Source: Planococcus sp. A6 (GTDB lineage: Bacteria; Bacillota; Bacilli; Bacillales_A; Planococcaceae). From it: a stretch of 41,002 nt of DNA. Each line of letters opens with the position of its first letter. The first letter of the stretch is position 1. The stretch lies in contig NZ_JAPEHT010000013.1 of assembly GCF_028823615.1 (NCBI RefSeq), forward strand, positions 1-41,002. The letters are read 5' to 3'. Shown one piece after another: positions 24,276 through 33,873 of this stretch. A model generated the notes under the pieces. The model was given only the letters and a program-made list of their open reading frames with translations. It ran no database searches and was not told where the DNA came from. The translations under genes and the position numbers were made by a program.

Positions 24276-25457
24276 ATGAAAGAAATTTTAGTTATTACTA
24301 ATTCTTATCCGAATGCTTCTAATATGAACAGTGGAATATTTGTTCATGAGCAGTTAAAAGTAGCTAAGGATTATGGCTATTCAATTACAGTTATTAATCC
24401 AGTTTTCGAATTTCCATTCTTAAGCCAGGGGGGCATGCCTTCCTACAAAAATTCAGATCATATCGACGGAATAGATATATATTATCCGAAATATGTATTG
24501 ATTCCAAAAAAAATGGGCTACAATTTTACAGTAAATTCTTATATTAAAGCTGTAATAAATTGTTACTATTCTGAGAATATAAATAAACCCGATCTAATAC
24601 ATAGCCATTGGGCAACACCTGCTGGAATTGCAGGTGTTGAATTAGCAAATATGCTTAGTATTCCTCTACTTACGACTCTGAGGGGCAGCGATATATATAC
24701 TTATCCTAACAAGAGCAAGAAAGCTAAAGAATACACTAATACGGTCTTGAAATCTTCTGAAAAAGTTTTTTGTGTAAGTGAAGCATTAAAAAATAAGGTA
24801 AAAGAAGATTATAATTTAGATGTAAATCTTGATGTTCTATATAATGGAATCGATATAGATAGCTTTGTAAAAAATGAGAAAAGTGTTCAAGCAATCAAAG
24901 ACACTTTAAAATTTAATGAAAAAGAAAAAATAATTTTGTTTGTTGGAAGATTGATTAAAGAAAAAGGTGTTTGGGAATTAGTAAAAAGTATTGAAGTATT
25001 GAGCAAGAATGAAAAAAATATTCGATTAATAATGATTGGTAATGGAAAAGAACAAAAATCACTAAAAAAGTATGTGGAAAAGAATGGATTAGGAAAATAT
25101 ATACATTTTCCAGGGAAGGTACCATATAAAGAATTGAAAGACTGGTATAATGCTTCAGAAATATTAGTCTTACCATCTTATAGTGAAGGATTACCCAATG
25201 TAGTGGTTGAAGCATTAGGGTGCGAGACAGCTGTTATAGCTACAGATGTGGGCGGGAATGGAGAAATTATAAATGAGAAAAACGGCATATTGATTCCGGT
25301 TAAAGATATTAAAAGTATAGTTTCTTCAGTAAGTTCCTTATTAAATAATGAGGAAATACGAATAAGTATGGGGATAGAAGGACGAAAATTCGTAGAAAAG
25401 AAATTTAACAGGGGCAAGAATGTGGAGAAATTAGTAGAAATATACGGAAAACTATAG
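24276..25457 (+). CDS. Glycosyltransferase family 4
   Basis: This 393-residue GT-B enzyme has the N-terminal SYPNASNMNSGIFVHEQL motif, DLIHSHWATPAGI and LRGSDIYTYP. Its linker is ILFVGRLIKEKGVWELV, and the donor site is YSEGLPNVVVEALGCETAVIAT (EX7E). The HSHWATP pattern is common in exopolysaccharide GT4 enzymes. It is the third GT of the AT-rich block, with GAAGGAGAA before the ATG and only 19 bp after the polymerase gene, so the two are in the same operon. Confidence 0.9.
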   Translation: MKEILVITNSYPNASNMNSGIFVHEQLKVAKDYGYSITVINPVFEFPFLSQGGMPSYKNSDHIDGIDIYYPKYVLIPKKMGYNFTVNSYIKAVINCYYSENINKPDLIHSHWATPAGIAGVELANMLSIPLLTTLRGSDIYTYPNKSKKAKEYTNTVLKSSEKVFCVSEALKNKVKEDYNLDVNLDVLYNGIDIDSFVKNEKSVQAIKDTLKFNEKEKIILFVGRLIKEKGVWELVKSIEVLSKNEKNIRLIMIGNGKEQKSLKKYVEKNGLGKYIHFPGKVPYKELKDWYNASEILVLPSYSEGLPNVVVEALGCETAVIATDVGGNGEIINEKNGILIPVKDIKSIVSSVSSLLNNEEIRISMGIEGRKFVEKKFNRGKNVEKLVEIYGKL

Positions 25458-25502
25458 ATGACTTAACGCTATATTAACCTAATCCAAAGGGAGCTAAAAT
25501 AA

Positions 25503-26603
25503 TTGGATAAAATATATGTTTTTTCTATTAATACCTTTTTTCACTATATGATTATGAAATTTTATACTACTTCTAATAATCTAAATAACGTTAAAGTTAT
25601 TTGCTACTCGAAAAATTCTAAATTAAAAGATATATTAAAAAAAGATAAAGATATTGAAGGATATATTTTTTTTGAAAAAAGTAAAAGTCAAAACAAGTTA
25701 TTGAAATTGCTTGAAAACAAAAATGTCATAATTTCAACTAGAAATTTTTTGGAGGAAAGTGACTTCAAAGAATTGTATGTTTTTAAAGATTATGATTTTG
25801 TAAACCAAACTTTAATTGAGTATGCTGAAAATATGGGGAAAGAGGTTACATTATTAGAGGATGGATTAGGATTATATACGAGTGTTTATAAAAAAGGGTT
25901 AATAGAAAAAGAAAATATTATTAAGAGAATATTATTTGAATATCCTAAAGAAAAAATCTTATCACTTGGAATCAATTCGAAAGTTGATACTATATTAGCA
26001 ACTTCACCAAATAGTTTGCCGCAGGAAGTTAAGAAAGATAAAAAAATAAAGGAACTAAACTTTAATGCCTTCAATTTAACTAGGATTAATAAAGTACTAA
26101 GTTATTTTGAGGAAGTTGAAAATTTTTCATTACCTGAAATAGATGATTCTAAAATTACGATTATGTACATTTCTCAACCCTTTTCCGAATTAGGTATTTT
26201 AACCATAGAAGAAGAGTCAGAGGTGCTAAATGAATTATATTATTTTTTTCAAGAAAATAAAAAATATAATTTTTTATTAAAACCCCATCCAGGTGAAAAA
26301 CAAAATAAATATGAAAAATTTGAAAAAAGTGAAAATGTTACTGTTTATAAAAAAAGTTATTTACCTGCAGAATTAGTACCTCTATCTATAAGAATTGATG
26401 CTGTACTTCATGTTTCTTCTTCGAGTTGTCATTATATTAATCATTGGTACAATATACAAGTTCTATCATTGTATAAATTATTTTTCCGGGAATCTAAGGA
26501 TGATAAACTTTTGGATAAGTTGAGAGAAATATACGAGGCTAAAATGGTGGGTACCTATGATGAGTTAGAAAGTAATCTGAAGATATTGAGAAAGACTATC
26601 TGA
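25503..26603 (+). CDS. Candidate sialyl/legionaminyl-transferase (GT52/GT38-like GT-B)
   Basis: This 366-residue protein starts at a TTG (25503) after AAAGGGAG; no ATG is better placed. It carries the two signature motifs of bacterial GT-B sialyltransferases: an acidic D/E-D-G motif (Glu119-Asp120-Gly121 in LLEDGLG) and the HP motif (KPHPGE, 260-265). A serine run also lies near the end (HVSSSS, 304-308). These residues act as general base and bind the CMP moiety in GT52, GT38 and GT80 enzymes. Because the same operon encodes CMP-nonulosonate synthesis, this is the best candidate to add that sugar to the repeat unit. The N-terminal domain is low in similarity to anything I can recall. It overlaps the flippase gene by one base. 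Confidence 0.72.
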   Translation: MDKIYVFSINTFFHYMIMKFYTTSNNLNNVKVICYSKNSKLKDILKKDKDIEGYIFFEKSKSQNKLLKLLENKNVIISTRNFLEESDFKELYVFKDYDFVNQTLIEYAENMGKEVTLLEDGLGLYTSVYKKGLIEKENIIKRILFEYPKEKILSLGINSKVDTILATSPNSLPQEVKKDKKIKELNFNAFNLTRINKVLSYFEEVENFSLPEIDDSKITIMYISQPFSELGILTIEEESEVLNELYYFFQENKKYNFLLKPHPGEKQNKYEKFEKSENVTVYKKSYLPAELVPLSIRIDAVLHVSSSSCHYINHWYNIQVLSLYKLFFRESKDDKLLDKLREIYEAKMVGTYDELESNLKILRKTI

Positions 26604-27856
26604 TGAGAAAAAGGATGAAAAAAAGTATATTTCTTAGGAATTCAATTTTGTATACTGTCGGATCGATGTTGACCCCGTTAATAGGTTTTATAATGCTGCC
26701 TATCTATACAAATTATTTAACGCCTTCAGAATACGGCACTTTAAGTACAATAACGACATTGGTAGGAATGTTCCAAGTTTTTTTATTGCTATCACTTCAT
26801 GGAGCAGTTACAAGGTTTTATTTCGAGTATGTGGAAAATTCTAAGGAACAGCGTGAGTATTTAGGGGCTATTTATTTATTTGTTATAATTTTTTCAACCA
26901 CACTTTCTTTTCTTTTAATTACATTAAAAAATCAAATTGGAAGTCTGTTATTTAGTATAATTCCAATTGATCCATATTTTATATTAATGGTTGCTCTATC
27001 TTGGAGCAATGCTTTATTAGCCTTACCGTTTGCTTTAATAAGAGCACAAGAACGAGCGGGAATGTTCGTTCTTGCGAATTTTTTGATCACGCTTTCTATC
27101 ATGGTACTTAATGTGTATATCATTGTAATTAAAGATTTAGGTATAGAAAAAGTATTGCTCTCTCAGTTTTTAATTACTTTTATAGCGGTACTTATATTAG
27201 TATCTAGCCAGTTTAAATATTTAAAGTTTAATTTAAATTATAATTTCATCAAATTAAGTTTGTTATTTAGCATACCCTTACTACCACATGTAGCAAGTGG
27301 TTGGATTATCAAATCCTCAGATAGAGTTATTTTAGAGAAGTTTGTATCTCTAACAGATATTGGTGTATATGCTGTTGCTGTGCAAGTTTCAATGGTTTTA
27401 ATCATTTTTTATCAGAGTATAAACAGTGCATTAGTGCCTAGGTATATTAAACTGATGAAGGATAACCAAGTGTTAGAAGCGGAAAAGATACTGAAAATAT
27501 TTAAAATTATTATATTTTGTACTGGTATATTAGCTATTCCTATATCAATGATTGCTACGAGATTACTAGTCGGTGAAGACTTTATTAATGCAGTCTGGTT
27601 ATTACCAGCACTTCTGATAGCAAACATGATAAAAGGTATTTATTATATCCCTGTTGCAAAATTATTCTATGATAGCCGAACTGGAGCTATTGCTACCAGC
27701 AGTACAATTGCTGCTATCACCAATATTGTAGTAAACTTTTCTTTAATTCCATATATAGGTATTATTGGTGCGGTTATTTCAACATTACTTTCAGAAATAA
27801 TTCGTACAATATTAATTTATATCGCTAGTAAGCAGAAAAAATATGATAGGAGTTAA
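26603..27856 (+). CDS. Wzx-type polysaccharide flippase (MATE/MVF superfamily)
   Basis: This 417-residue protein has about twelve membrane helices. It opens with SILYTVGSMLTPLIGFIMLPIYTNYLTPSEYG (the motif spans about 12-43; key are the paired Pro and the YTxxLTPxEYG end), the standard start of Wzx/RfbX flippases. It exports undecaprenyl-linked repeat units to the outer membrane face for Wzy. The ATG shares its A with the TGA of the preceding gene, and its own SD is weak, so translation probably depends on coupling. Confidence 0.92.
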   Translation: MRKRMKKSIFLRNSILYTVGSMLTPLIGFIMLPIYTNYLTPSEYGTLSTITTLVGMFQVFLLLSLHGAVTRFYFEYVENSKEQREYLGAIYLFVIIFSTTLSFLLITLKNQIGSLLFSIIPIDPYFILMVALSWSNALLALPFALIRAQERAGMFVLANFLITLSIMVLNVYIIVIKDLGIEKVLLSQFLITFIAVLILVSSQFKYLKFNLNYNFIKLSLLFSIPLLPHVASGWIIKSSDRVILEKFVSLTDIGVYAVAVQVSMVLIIFYQSINSALVPRYIKLMKDNQVLEAEKILKIFKIIIFCTGILAIPISMIATRLLVGEDFINAVWLLPALLIANMIKGIYYIPVAKLFYDSRTGAIATSSTIAAITNIVVNFSLIPYIGIIGAVISTLLSEIIRTILIYIASKQKKYDRS

Positions 27857-27860
27857 AAAA

Positions 27861-28838
27861 ATGAAAATTCTAGTTACAGGTGCAGATGGTTTTATTGGTA
27901 GTCATTTAACTGAAAAATTAATTGAGCAAGGCCATGAAGTAAAAGCTTTCGTTAATTATAACTCATTTAATACATGGGGCTGGTTAGACAGTATTCCCAA
28001 AAGCACTTTAAACGAAATCGAAATCTTTAGTGGAGATGTGCGTGATCCTAATGGGGTTAGAGAGGCTATGAAAGGGGTGGATGAAGTTCATCACTTAGCA
28101 GCTTTAATTGCAATTCCATTTAGTTACCATTCTCCAGATACATATGTAGACACTAATATAAAGGGGACATTAAATGTTCTGCAGGCTGCAAGAGAACTTG
28201 ATACGTCAAGGTTATTGGTTACCTCGACATCGGAAGTATACGGAACTGCTCAATATGTACCGATAGATGAACTACACCCTTATCAGGGACAATCGCCATA
28301 TTCAGCTACAAAAATAGGGGCAGATCGATTAGCAGAATCATTTTATCGTAGTTTTAATATGCCAATAACAATTGTAAGACCATTTAATACTTATGGGCCG
28401 CGACAGTCAGCTAGAGCAGTAATTCCTACAATTATTACGCAGCTTTTGAAGGGTAAAACTGAAATTGAACTTGGTTCATTGAGTCCTACAAGAGACTTTA
28501 ATTTTGTGAAAGATACAGTATCAGGATTCATAGAGATTGCAAAGGAATCCAATACAATTGGTGAAGAAATTAATATTGCGACACAACAGGAAATTTCAAT
28601 TGGTCAACTGGCAGAAGAATTAATTAGACAAATCAATCCTAAAGCTAATATTGTGTGTGATGAACAACGATTAAGACCTGAAAATAGTGAAGTTAATCGC
28701 TTATTAGGATCAAATGAAAAAATAAAAAAATTAACAAATTGGTCTCCAAATTATACATTTGAAGAAGGAATTGCCGAAACTATAGAATTCTTTAAAGAGA
28801 ATATCTCAAAATATAAAACAGATATATACAATATTTAA
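27861..28838 (+). CDS. legB: Legionaminic-type NAD-dependent 4,6-dehydratase (LegB)
   Basis: I start at 27861, after GATAGGAGT and 4 bp beyond the flippase stop; the ATG at 27843 is inside the flippase gene. The 325-residue SDR has GADGFIG near the N-terminus and the LegB-typical stretch AFVNYNSFNTWGWLD. It also has STSEVYG and catalytic YSATK, followed by RPFNTYGPRQSARAVIPT. LegB takes NDP-GlcNAc (GDP- in Campylobacter, UDP- in Legionella) to the 4-keto-6-deoxy form. It is the first step of the nonulosonic acid cassette; the aminotransferase follows 12 bp downstream. Confidence 0.92.
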   Translation: MKILVTGADGFIGSHLTEKLIEQGHEVKAFVNYNSFNTWGWLDSIPKSTLNEIEIFSGDVRDPNGVREAMKGVDEVHHLAALIAIPFSYHSPDTYVDTNIKGTLNVLQAARELDTSRLLVTSTSEVYGTAQYVPIDELHPYQGQSPYSATKIGADRLAESFYRSFNMPITIVRPFNTYGPRQSARAVIPTIITQLLKGKTEIELGSLSPTRDFNFVKDTVSGFIEIAKESNTIGEEINIATQQEISIGQLAEELIRQINPKANIVCDEQRLRPENSEVNRLLGSNEKIKKLTNWSPNYTFEEGIAETIEFFKENISKYKTDIYNI

Positions 28839-28850
28839 GGAGGGGTTAAA

Positions 28851-30014
28851 ATGAGTGAAAATTTTATTCCCCTATCTGTACCAAATCTAAATGGGAATGA
28901 ATTAAACTATATAACCCACGCCGTTAAGACGGAGTGGGTTTCAACAGGTGGTCCTTATATCGAAGAGTTTGAACAAAAAATAGCGGCATATGTAAATGCT
29001 AAAGGCGCTGTTTCTTGCCAAAGTGGTACCTCAGGTTTGCATATTGCGCTACAGGTATGTGGCGTCACAGAATTACATGAGGTAATCGTACCTACTCTTA
29101 CGTTTATAGCAGCAGTCAATCCAGTTAAATATTTAGGTGCGGACCCTGTATTTATGGATTGTGATGATACACTTTGTATGGATCCTGATAAATTGAAAGA
29201 ATTTTGCGAGAAAGAATGTGTATTTAAAGACAATAAACTAATTAATAAAATAACTTCAAAACATATCAAAGCTATTGTAGTCGTACATGTGTTTGGAAAT
29301 TTATGTGATATGGAGAAAATAAATGGTATTGCAAACAGTTATAACCTTACAGTAATCGAAGACGCTACAGAAGCGTTGGGCTCTTATTATCTGAATGGAC
29401 GTTATAAAGGGATGTATGCTGGAACAGTTGGGAATATTGGAGTTTTTTCTTTTAACGGCAACAAAATCATGACTACTGGTGGCGGAGGAATGATCGTTTC
29501 AAATGATGAAAAGCTTCTAACTCTCTCAAAGCATCTAACTACTCAAGCAAAAAGCGATGACCTTTATTATACACATGATGAAGTGGGTTATAATTATCGA
29601 ATGACTAATTTACAAGCAGCTTTGGGATTAGCTCAGCTTGAAAAGCTCGAAGAATTTATTAGTACTAAAACTATGAATTTCAAAATATACTTAGAAGGAA
29701 TTAGTCAAATTCAAAATTTGTCATTGTTACAACATCGAACAGATATACGATCAAACTACTGGTTTTATGCTATGGTCGTAAATAAAGATTATCCAATGAA
29801 CCGGCACCATTTAATTAAGTATTTAGCCGAAAAGAAAATTCAAGTACGACCAATCTGGGGATTAATTCATCAACAGAAGCCATATATTAATAACCAATCT
29901 TATAAAATTGAAAAAGCATATCATTATTTAGAAAGTGTGTTAAATATTCCCTGCAGTTCAAATTTATCTCAGAAAGAAATTCTCAGAGTATTGGAAAGTT
30001 TAGATTTTGAGTAA
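28851..30014 (+). CDS. legC: LegC-type sugar aminotransferase (DegT/DnrJ/EryC1/StrS family)
   Basis: This 387-residue PLP enzyme starts with IPLSVPNLNGNELNYI and has the STGGPYIEEFE block. The SGTSGLHIAL phosphate-binding loop lies at about 58-67, and EDATEALGS contains PLP-contact Asp171. The Schiff-base Lys205 is in FNGNKIMTTGGGG. It converts the 4-keto sugar from LegB into the 4-amino-6-deoxy sugar, using glutamate. TAAGGAGGGG precedes the ATG. Length and motif order are normal for LegC. Confidence 0.92.
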   Translation: MSENFIPLSVPNLNGNELNYITHAVKTEWVSTGGPYIEEFEQKIAAYVNAKGAVSCQSGTSGLHIALQVCGVTELHEVIVPTLTFIAAVNPVKYLGADPVFMDCDDTLCMDPDKLKEFCEKECVFKDNKLINKITSKHIKAIVVVHVFGNLCDMEKINGIANSYNLTVIEDATEALGSYYLNGRYKGMYAGTVGNIGVFSFNGNKIMTTGGGGMIVSNDEKLLTLSKHLTTQAKSDDLYYTHDEVGYNYRMTNLQAALGLAQLEKLEEFISTKTMNFKIYLEGISQIQNLSLLQHRTDIRSNYWFYAMVVNKDYPMNRHHLIKYLAEKKIQVRPIWGLIHQQKPYINNQSYKIEKAYHYLESVLNIPCSSNLSQKEILRVLESLDFE

Positions 30015-30042
30015 ATGGATACTCTAGAAGGAGAGAAAAATT

Positions 30043-31089
30043 ATGAATATAAAAGAATTTTTGATTGATGATAAAACTACCATGCTTAAAGCTATGGAAC
30101 AACTCGATCAAGTGGCAAAGAAGGTTCTTTTTGTAACAAGAAATAATTGCTTTGTGGGAGCTATTACTGATGGCGATATAAGACGATGGATTTTAAAAAA
30201 AGGAAGCCTCGATGCTAAGGTTTTGGACATAGCAAACTATAAACCCAAATTTGTATATCAAAAAGACCAAAACATTGCAAAAGAAATTATGAAGAAATAT
30301 GGTGTCGAAGCACTTCCAGTTTTAAATGATAGTGGTGAAATAATTTCTATTATTTTATGGAACAGCGAGGAGATAAATGAAAAAAAGAGATTGAATGTTC
30401 CTGTCGTTATTATGGCAGGAGGATTGGGTACAAGACTCTATCCTTATACTAAAATTTTACCCAAACCTCTAATTCCAATCGGAGAAATTCCGATAATAGA
30501 ACATATTATGAACCGTTTGTATGATAATGGAAGTGAGAAATTTCATTTAATTGTAAATCACAAAAAAAATATGATTAAAGCGTATTTCAACGAAAACAAT
30601 AATAAATATGAGGTTAATTATGAAGATGAAGAAATACCACTAGGTACGGGGGGAGGACTCAGTTTATTAAAAGGAAAAATTAATTCCACATTTATATTAA
30701 CTAACTGCGATATTCTTATAGAAGAAGATTATGAAAAGATATTTTCTTATCATAAAAAAGAAAAAAATTTAATCACGATGGTGTGCTCATTAAAAAATAT
30801 CAAAATTCCCTATGGTGTAGTTGAAATAAACGAATTAGGTGAAATTGATAAGATGAAAGAAAAACCTGAAATTTCTTTCTTTACTAATACTGGCATGTAT
30901 ATTGTAGAACCATCAATAATTGATGAAATGGAACACGATATGTACATAGGATTTCCAGATATAATAGAGGGTTATAAGAAAAAGGGATATAAAATAGGCG
31001 TATATCCAATAAGCGAACACGCATGGTTAGATATGGGGCAAATTGATGAGATGGAAAATATGAGAAAGAGACTCGAAAAAAATGAATAA
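30043..31089 (+). CDS. ptmE: CBS-domain sugar-1-phosphate nucleotidyltransferase (PtmE-like)
   Basis: This 348-residue two-part protein has a pair of CBS domains at about 1-110 (TDGDIRRWI is typical) and a nucleotidyltransferase domain from about 119. The latter has the signature MAGGLGTRLYPYTK (124-137), PKPLIPIGEIPI, and later LTNCDILI and GFPDIIEG. In Campylobacter, PtmE with this same architecture makes the GDP-amino-sugar that feeds LegB. Its presence argues for a GDP-linked rather than UDP-linked route here. The CBS pair may sense nucleotides. AGAAGGAGAG precedes the ATG, and it overlaps the acetyltransferase gene by 8 bp. Confidence 0.87.
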   Translation: MNIKEFLIDDKTTMLKAMEQLDQVAKKVLFVTRNNCFVGAITDGDIRRWILKKGSLDAKVLDIANYKPKFVYQKDQNIAKEIMKKYGVEALPVLNDSGEIISIILWNSEEINEKKRLNVPVVIMAGGLGTRLYPYTKILPKPLIPIGEIPIIEHIMNRLYDNGSEKFHLIVNHKKNMIKAYFNENNNKYEVNYEDEEIPLGTGGGLSLLKGKINSTFILTNCDILIEEDYEKIFSYHKKEKNLITMVCSLKNIKIPYGVVEINELGEIDKMKEKPEISFFTNTGMYIVEPSIIDEMEHDMYIGFPDIIEGYKKKGYKIGVYPISEHAWLDMGQIDEMENMRKRLEKNE

Positions 31090-31708
31090 AAAACTATTAC
31101 TGCTGGGTGCTGGGGGGCATTGTATTTCAGTGTTAGATAGTATTATGTCCTTGAATGAGTATACAGACATCCGTATAATTGACAGAAAAGAGTTATTAGG
31201 TCAACAAGTTTTGAAATATTCAATTTCAGGAACTGATGAAGATCTTCCGAAACTACGTGAAAAAGGCTATAATTCAGCTTGTGTTACAATTGGCGATAAT
31301 TTCCTAAGAGAAAAGCTTGTATGTTTACTTGAAGATTTAAATTTTAAATTACCTTCTTTTATTGATCCTTCAGCCATCGTAAGCCCATACAGTGAAATTG
31401 GTGAAGGAGTTTTTATAGGAAAGAATGCTGTAATAAATGCAGGTAGTTCTATAGGGAAAGGTAGTGTTATCAATACAGCCTCAATTATTGAGCATAATTG
31501 TACCGTTGAAGAATTCGTTCACATTGCTCCGGGATCTGTACTTTGTGGAGATGTTAGTGTTAAAAAAAATACCCACATCGGGGCGAACAGTGTTGTACGA
31601 GAACAAATTACTATCGGACCCGACAGTATAATTGGAATGGGAAGTGTTGTTGTGACAAATATTTCTTCAAAATCAATAGCTTATGGAAATCCTTGTAAGG
31701 AGAGATAG
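31082..31708 (+). CDS. legH: Sugar O/N-acetyltransferase, NeuD/PglD/LegH family
   Basis: This 208-residue protein has an N-terminal Rossmann-like nucleotide-sugar domain (LLLGAGGHCISVLD) and a C-terminal left-handed beta-helix of hexapeptide repeats. The catalytic His138 is in IIEHNC. This is the PglD/NeuD layout. In the legionaminic pathway LegH puts the acetyl group on the 4-amine made by LegC. The order LegC-PtmE-this gene supports that job; O-acetylation as in NeuD is the alternative. The GGGGHC Gly-rich loop is intact. Confidence 0.87.
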   Translation: MNKKLLLLGAGGHCISVLDSIMSLNEYTDIRIIDRKELLGQQVLKYSISGTDEDLPKLREKGYNSACVTIGDNFLREKLVCLLEDLNFKLPSFIDPSAIVSPYSEIGEGVFIGKNAVINAGSSIGKGSVINTASIIEHNCTVEEFVHIAPGSVLCGDVSVKKNTHIGANSVVREQITIGPDSIIGMGSVVVTNISSKSIAYGNPCKER

Positions 31709-31711
31709 AGA

Positions 31712-32707
31712 GTGAAAACATATATTATAGCTGAAGCTGGCGTAAATCATAATGGAAATATAGAACTTGCAAAGAAACTTGTAGATAAAGCTATAGAAGC
31801 AGGGGCGGACTGTATAAAATTCCAAACGTTTGTAGCAAAAAATATAGTCACTAGACAAGCAAAAACAGCAAATTATCAACAACTGAATATGAATAAAGTT
31901 GAGAGCCAATTTAATATGCTCAAAGGACTGGAGTTATCTTTCGAGGATTTTATTGATCTTAATGATTATTGTGAAAAGTTGGGGATTGAATTTCTGTCGA
32001 CTGGCTTTGATTTAGAAAGTATCAATTTTTTAGATAGTTTAAACATGAAGATATGGAAAATTCCTTCTGGGGATATTAATAATCTTCCATACTTAGTTAA
32101 AATTGCAGAGCTAAAAAAGCCTGTCATTCTTTCAACTGGAATGAGTAATATAGTAGAGATTGAAGCTGCGCTTGAGGTTCTCCGGAAGTATGGTACAGAA
32201 GATATAACAGTATTACACTGTACAACTGAGTATCCCGCTCCTTATAAGGATGTAAATTTAAATGCAATGAAAACAATCGAAAAAGAATTTAATCTTCCAG
32301 TTGGTTACTCAGACCATACCAATGGAATAGAGGTTGCAATAGCTGCTGTCGCTATGGGAGCAACTGTTATCGAAAAGCACTTTACTTTAGATCGACAGAT
32401 GGAAGGGCCAGATCATAAAGCTAGTCTCGAGCCTGAAGAATTCAAGGCAATGGTAAAAGCTATTAGGAATATTGAGCAAGCCTTAGGCAATTTTGAAAAA
32501 AAACCTACTCCTTCTGAGATGAAAAATATTGAAATTGCTCGTAAAAGTCTGGTAGCAAGTAGACGAATAGAGAAAGGGGAAAAATTTTCAGAGGAAAACT
32601 TGACTGTTAAACGCCCTGGTAAAGGTATTAGTCCAATGAATTGGTTCGAAATTATAGGGCAAACTTCAAAACAAAACTTTGAAGAAGATGAGTTGATTGA
32701 ATGGTGA
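31712..32707 (+). CDS. legI: Nonulosonate synthase, N,N'-diacetyllegionaminate/NeuB type
   Basis: This 331-residue protein starts at GTG 31712 after AAGGAGAGA. The TIM-barrel NeuB domain begins IIAEAGVNHNGN, then GADCIKFQTF, LSTGFD, KIPSGDINN, LSTGMSN, LHCTTEYPAP, YSDHTNGIEV and EKHFTLDR. The C-terminal antifreeze-like SAF domain is at about 275-331 (RKSLVASRRIEKGE). It condenses the 2-epimerised hexose with phosphoenolpyruvate to give the nine-carbon acid. Motif wording alone does not split LegI from NeuB; the neighbours LegB and LegC do. Confidence 0.93.
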   Translation: MKTYIIAEAGVNHNGNIELAKKLVDKAIEAGADCIKFQTFVAKNIVTRQAKTANYQQLNMNKVESQFNMLKGLELSFEDFIDLNDYCEKLGIEFLSTGFDLESINFLDSLNMKIWKIPSGDINNLPYLVKIAELKKPVILSTGMSNIVEIEAALEVLRKYGTEDITVLHCTTEYPAPYKDVNLNAMKTIEKEFNLPVGYSDHTNGIEVAIAAVAMGATVIEKHFTLDRQMEGPDHKASLEPEEFKAMVKAIRNIEQALGNFEKKPTPSEMKNIEIARKSLVASRRIEKGEKFSEENLTVKRPGKGISPMNWFEIIGQTSKQNFEEDELIEW

Positions 32708-33873
32708 ATACAATTTGTATACTAACTGCAACACGTGCTGAGTATAGTATTCTTAAACCAGTTATCGATAAATTAATGGATAAAAGTGAATTTAATATAA
32801 AAATTGCTGTTACAGGTGCTCATTTATCACCAGAATTTGGCCATACTTATCAAGAGATAGAGAAAGATAAGATTGAAATAGATACAAAAATCGACATGCT
32901 GGTAAGTGCAGATACTCCAGCAGCGATTACTAAATCAATGGGGTTAGCATTAATAAGTTTCGCCGATTACTTTCAACGTACTCAACCAGATCTTTTGGTT
33001 GTTCTTGGAGATAGATACGAAACTTTAGCTGTTTGTATAGCTGCAATGAATCAGCAAATCCCAATTGCTCACTTATATGGTGGTGAAACTACCGAAGGTG
33101 CAATAGACGAATCCATTCGACATGCCATTACCAAAATTAGTTATTTGCACTTCACAAGTACTGACACATATCGAAATAGAGTGATTCAATTAGGTGAGAA
33201 TCCTAATCGCGTCTTTACTGTAGGTGCTTTGGGAATAGAGAACATCTTAAATCAATCATTGTTAACAAAAGTTGAGCTGGAGTCTGCCATTAAGTTTAAG
33301 TTAGATAAACCATATGCAATGGTTACTTTTCATCCAGTTACCTTAGAGGCGAATCATTCAAAAGAACAGACCATGGCTCTACTCGCAGCTTGTGAAAAAC
33401 AAAAAGACATGAAATTTATTTTTACAAAAGCAAATGCTGATGCAAATGGTCGGATAATAAATCAGTTAATTGATGAATATTGCACTAAAAACAAAAATGC
33501 AATAGCTTATACGTCGTTAGGAATGAAGTCCTATTTAAGTGGATTGAAATATTCTAACATGGTTATTGGAAACTCGTCGAGCGGATTAATTGAAGCCCCT
33601 AGTTTTAATGTTCCCACAATTAACATAGGTGATCGACAAAAAGGGCGTTTGCAAGCTGAAAGCGTAATAAACTGTAAACCGGACACCAACTCAATCAGTA
33701 AAGCTATTAATACAGCAAAATCCTCGAGAGTTCAAGCGGAAATGAAATATATTATTAATCCATATGGCGATGGAAAAAGTTCTGAGAAAATTGTAAAAGT
33801 ACTTACAGAGTTTTTATTATCAAAAAAAATGAATTTACAAAAGCAATTTTATGATTGTGAGGTAAAGAAATGA
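32701..33873 (+). CDS. legG: Hydrolysing NDP-sugar 2-epimerase (LegG/NeuC)
   Basis: This 390-residue GT-B-like epimerase begins ICILTATRAEYSIL and has GDRYETLA, LYGGETTEGAIDESIRHAI (catalytic acidic residues), FTKANADANG and GNSSSGLIEAPS. It removes the nucleotide and inverts C2 to give the free mannose-type sugar used by the synthase. It overlaps legI by 7 bp and the cytidylyltransferase by 4 bp, so the three are translationally coupled. Confidence 0.93.
   Translation: MVNTICILTATRAEYSILKPVIDKLMDKSEFNIKIAVTGAHLSPEFGHTYQEIEKDKIEIDTKIDMLVSADTPAAITKSMGLALISFADYFQRTQPDLLVVLGDRYETLAVCIAAMNQQIPIAHLYGGETTEGAIDESIRHAITKISYLHFTSTDTYRNRVIQLGENPNRVFTVGALGIENILNQSLLTKVELESAIKFKLDKPYAMVTFHPVTLEANHSKEQTMALLAACEKQKDMKFIFTKANADANGRIINQLIDEYCTKNKNAIAYTSLGMKSYLSGLKYSNMVIGNSSSGLIEAPSFNVPTINIGDRQKGRLQAESVINCKPDTNSISKAINTAKSSRVQAEMKYIINPYGDGKSSEKIVKVLTEFLLSKKMNLQKQFYDCEVKK

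Noticed and set aside
24600-24640. Inverted repeat CAACACCTGC / GCAGGTGTTG as a regulatory hairpin
   Set aside because: It lies inside the coding region of a conserved GT4 motif (ATPAGIAGVE) where codon choice explains it.
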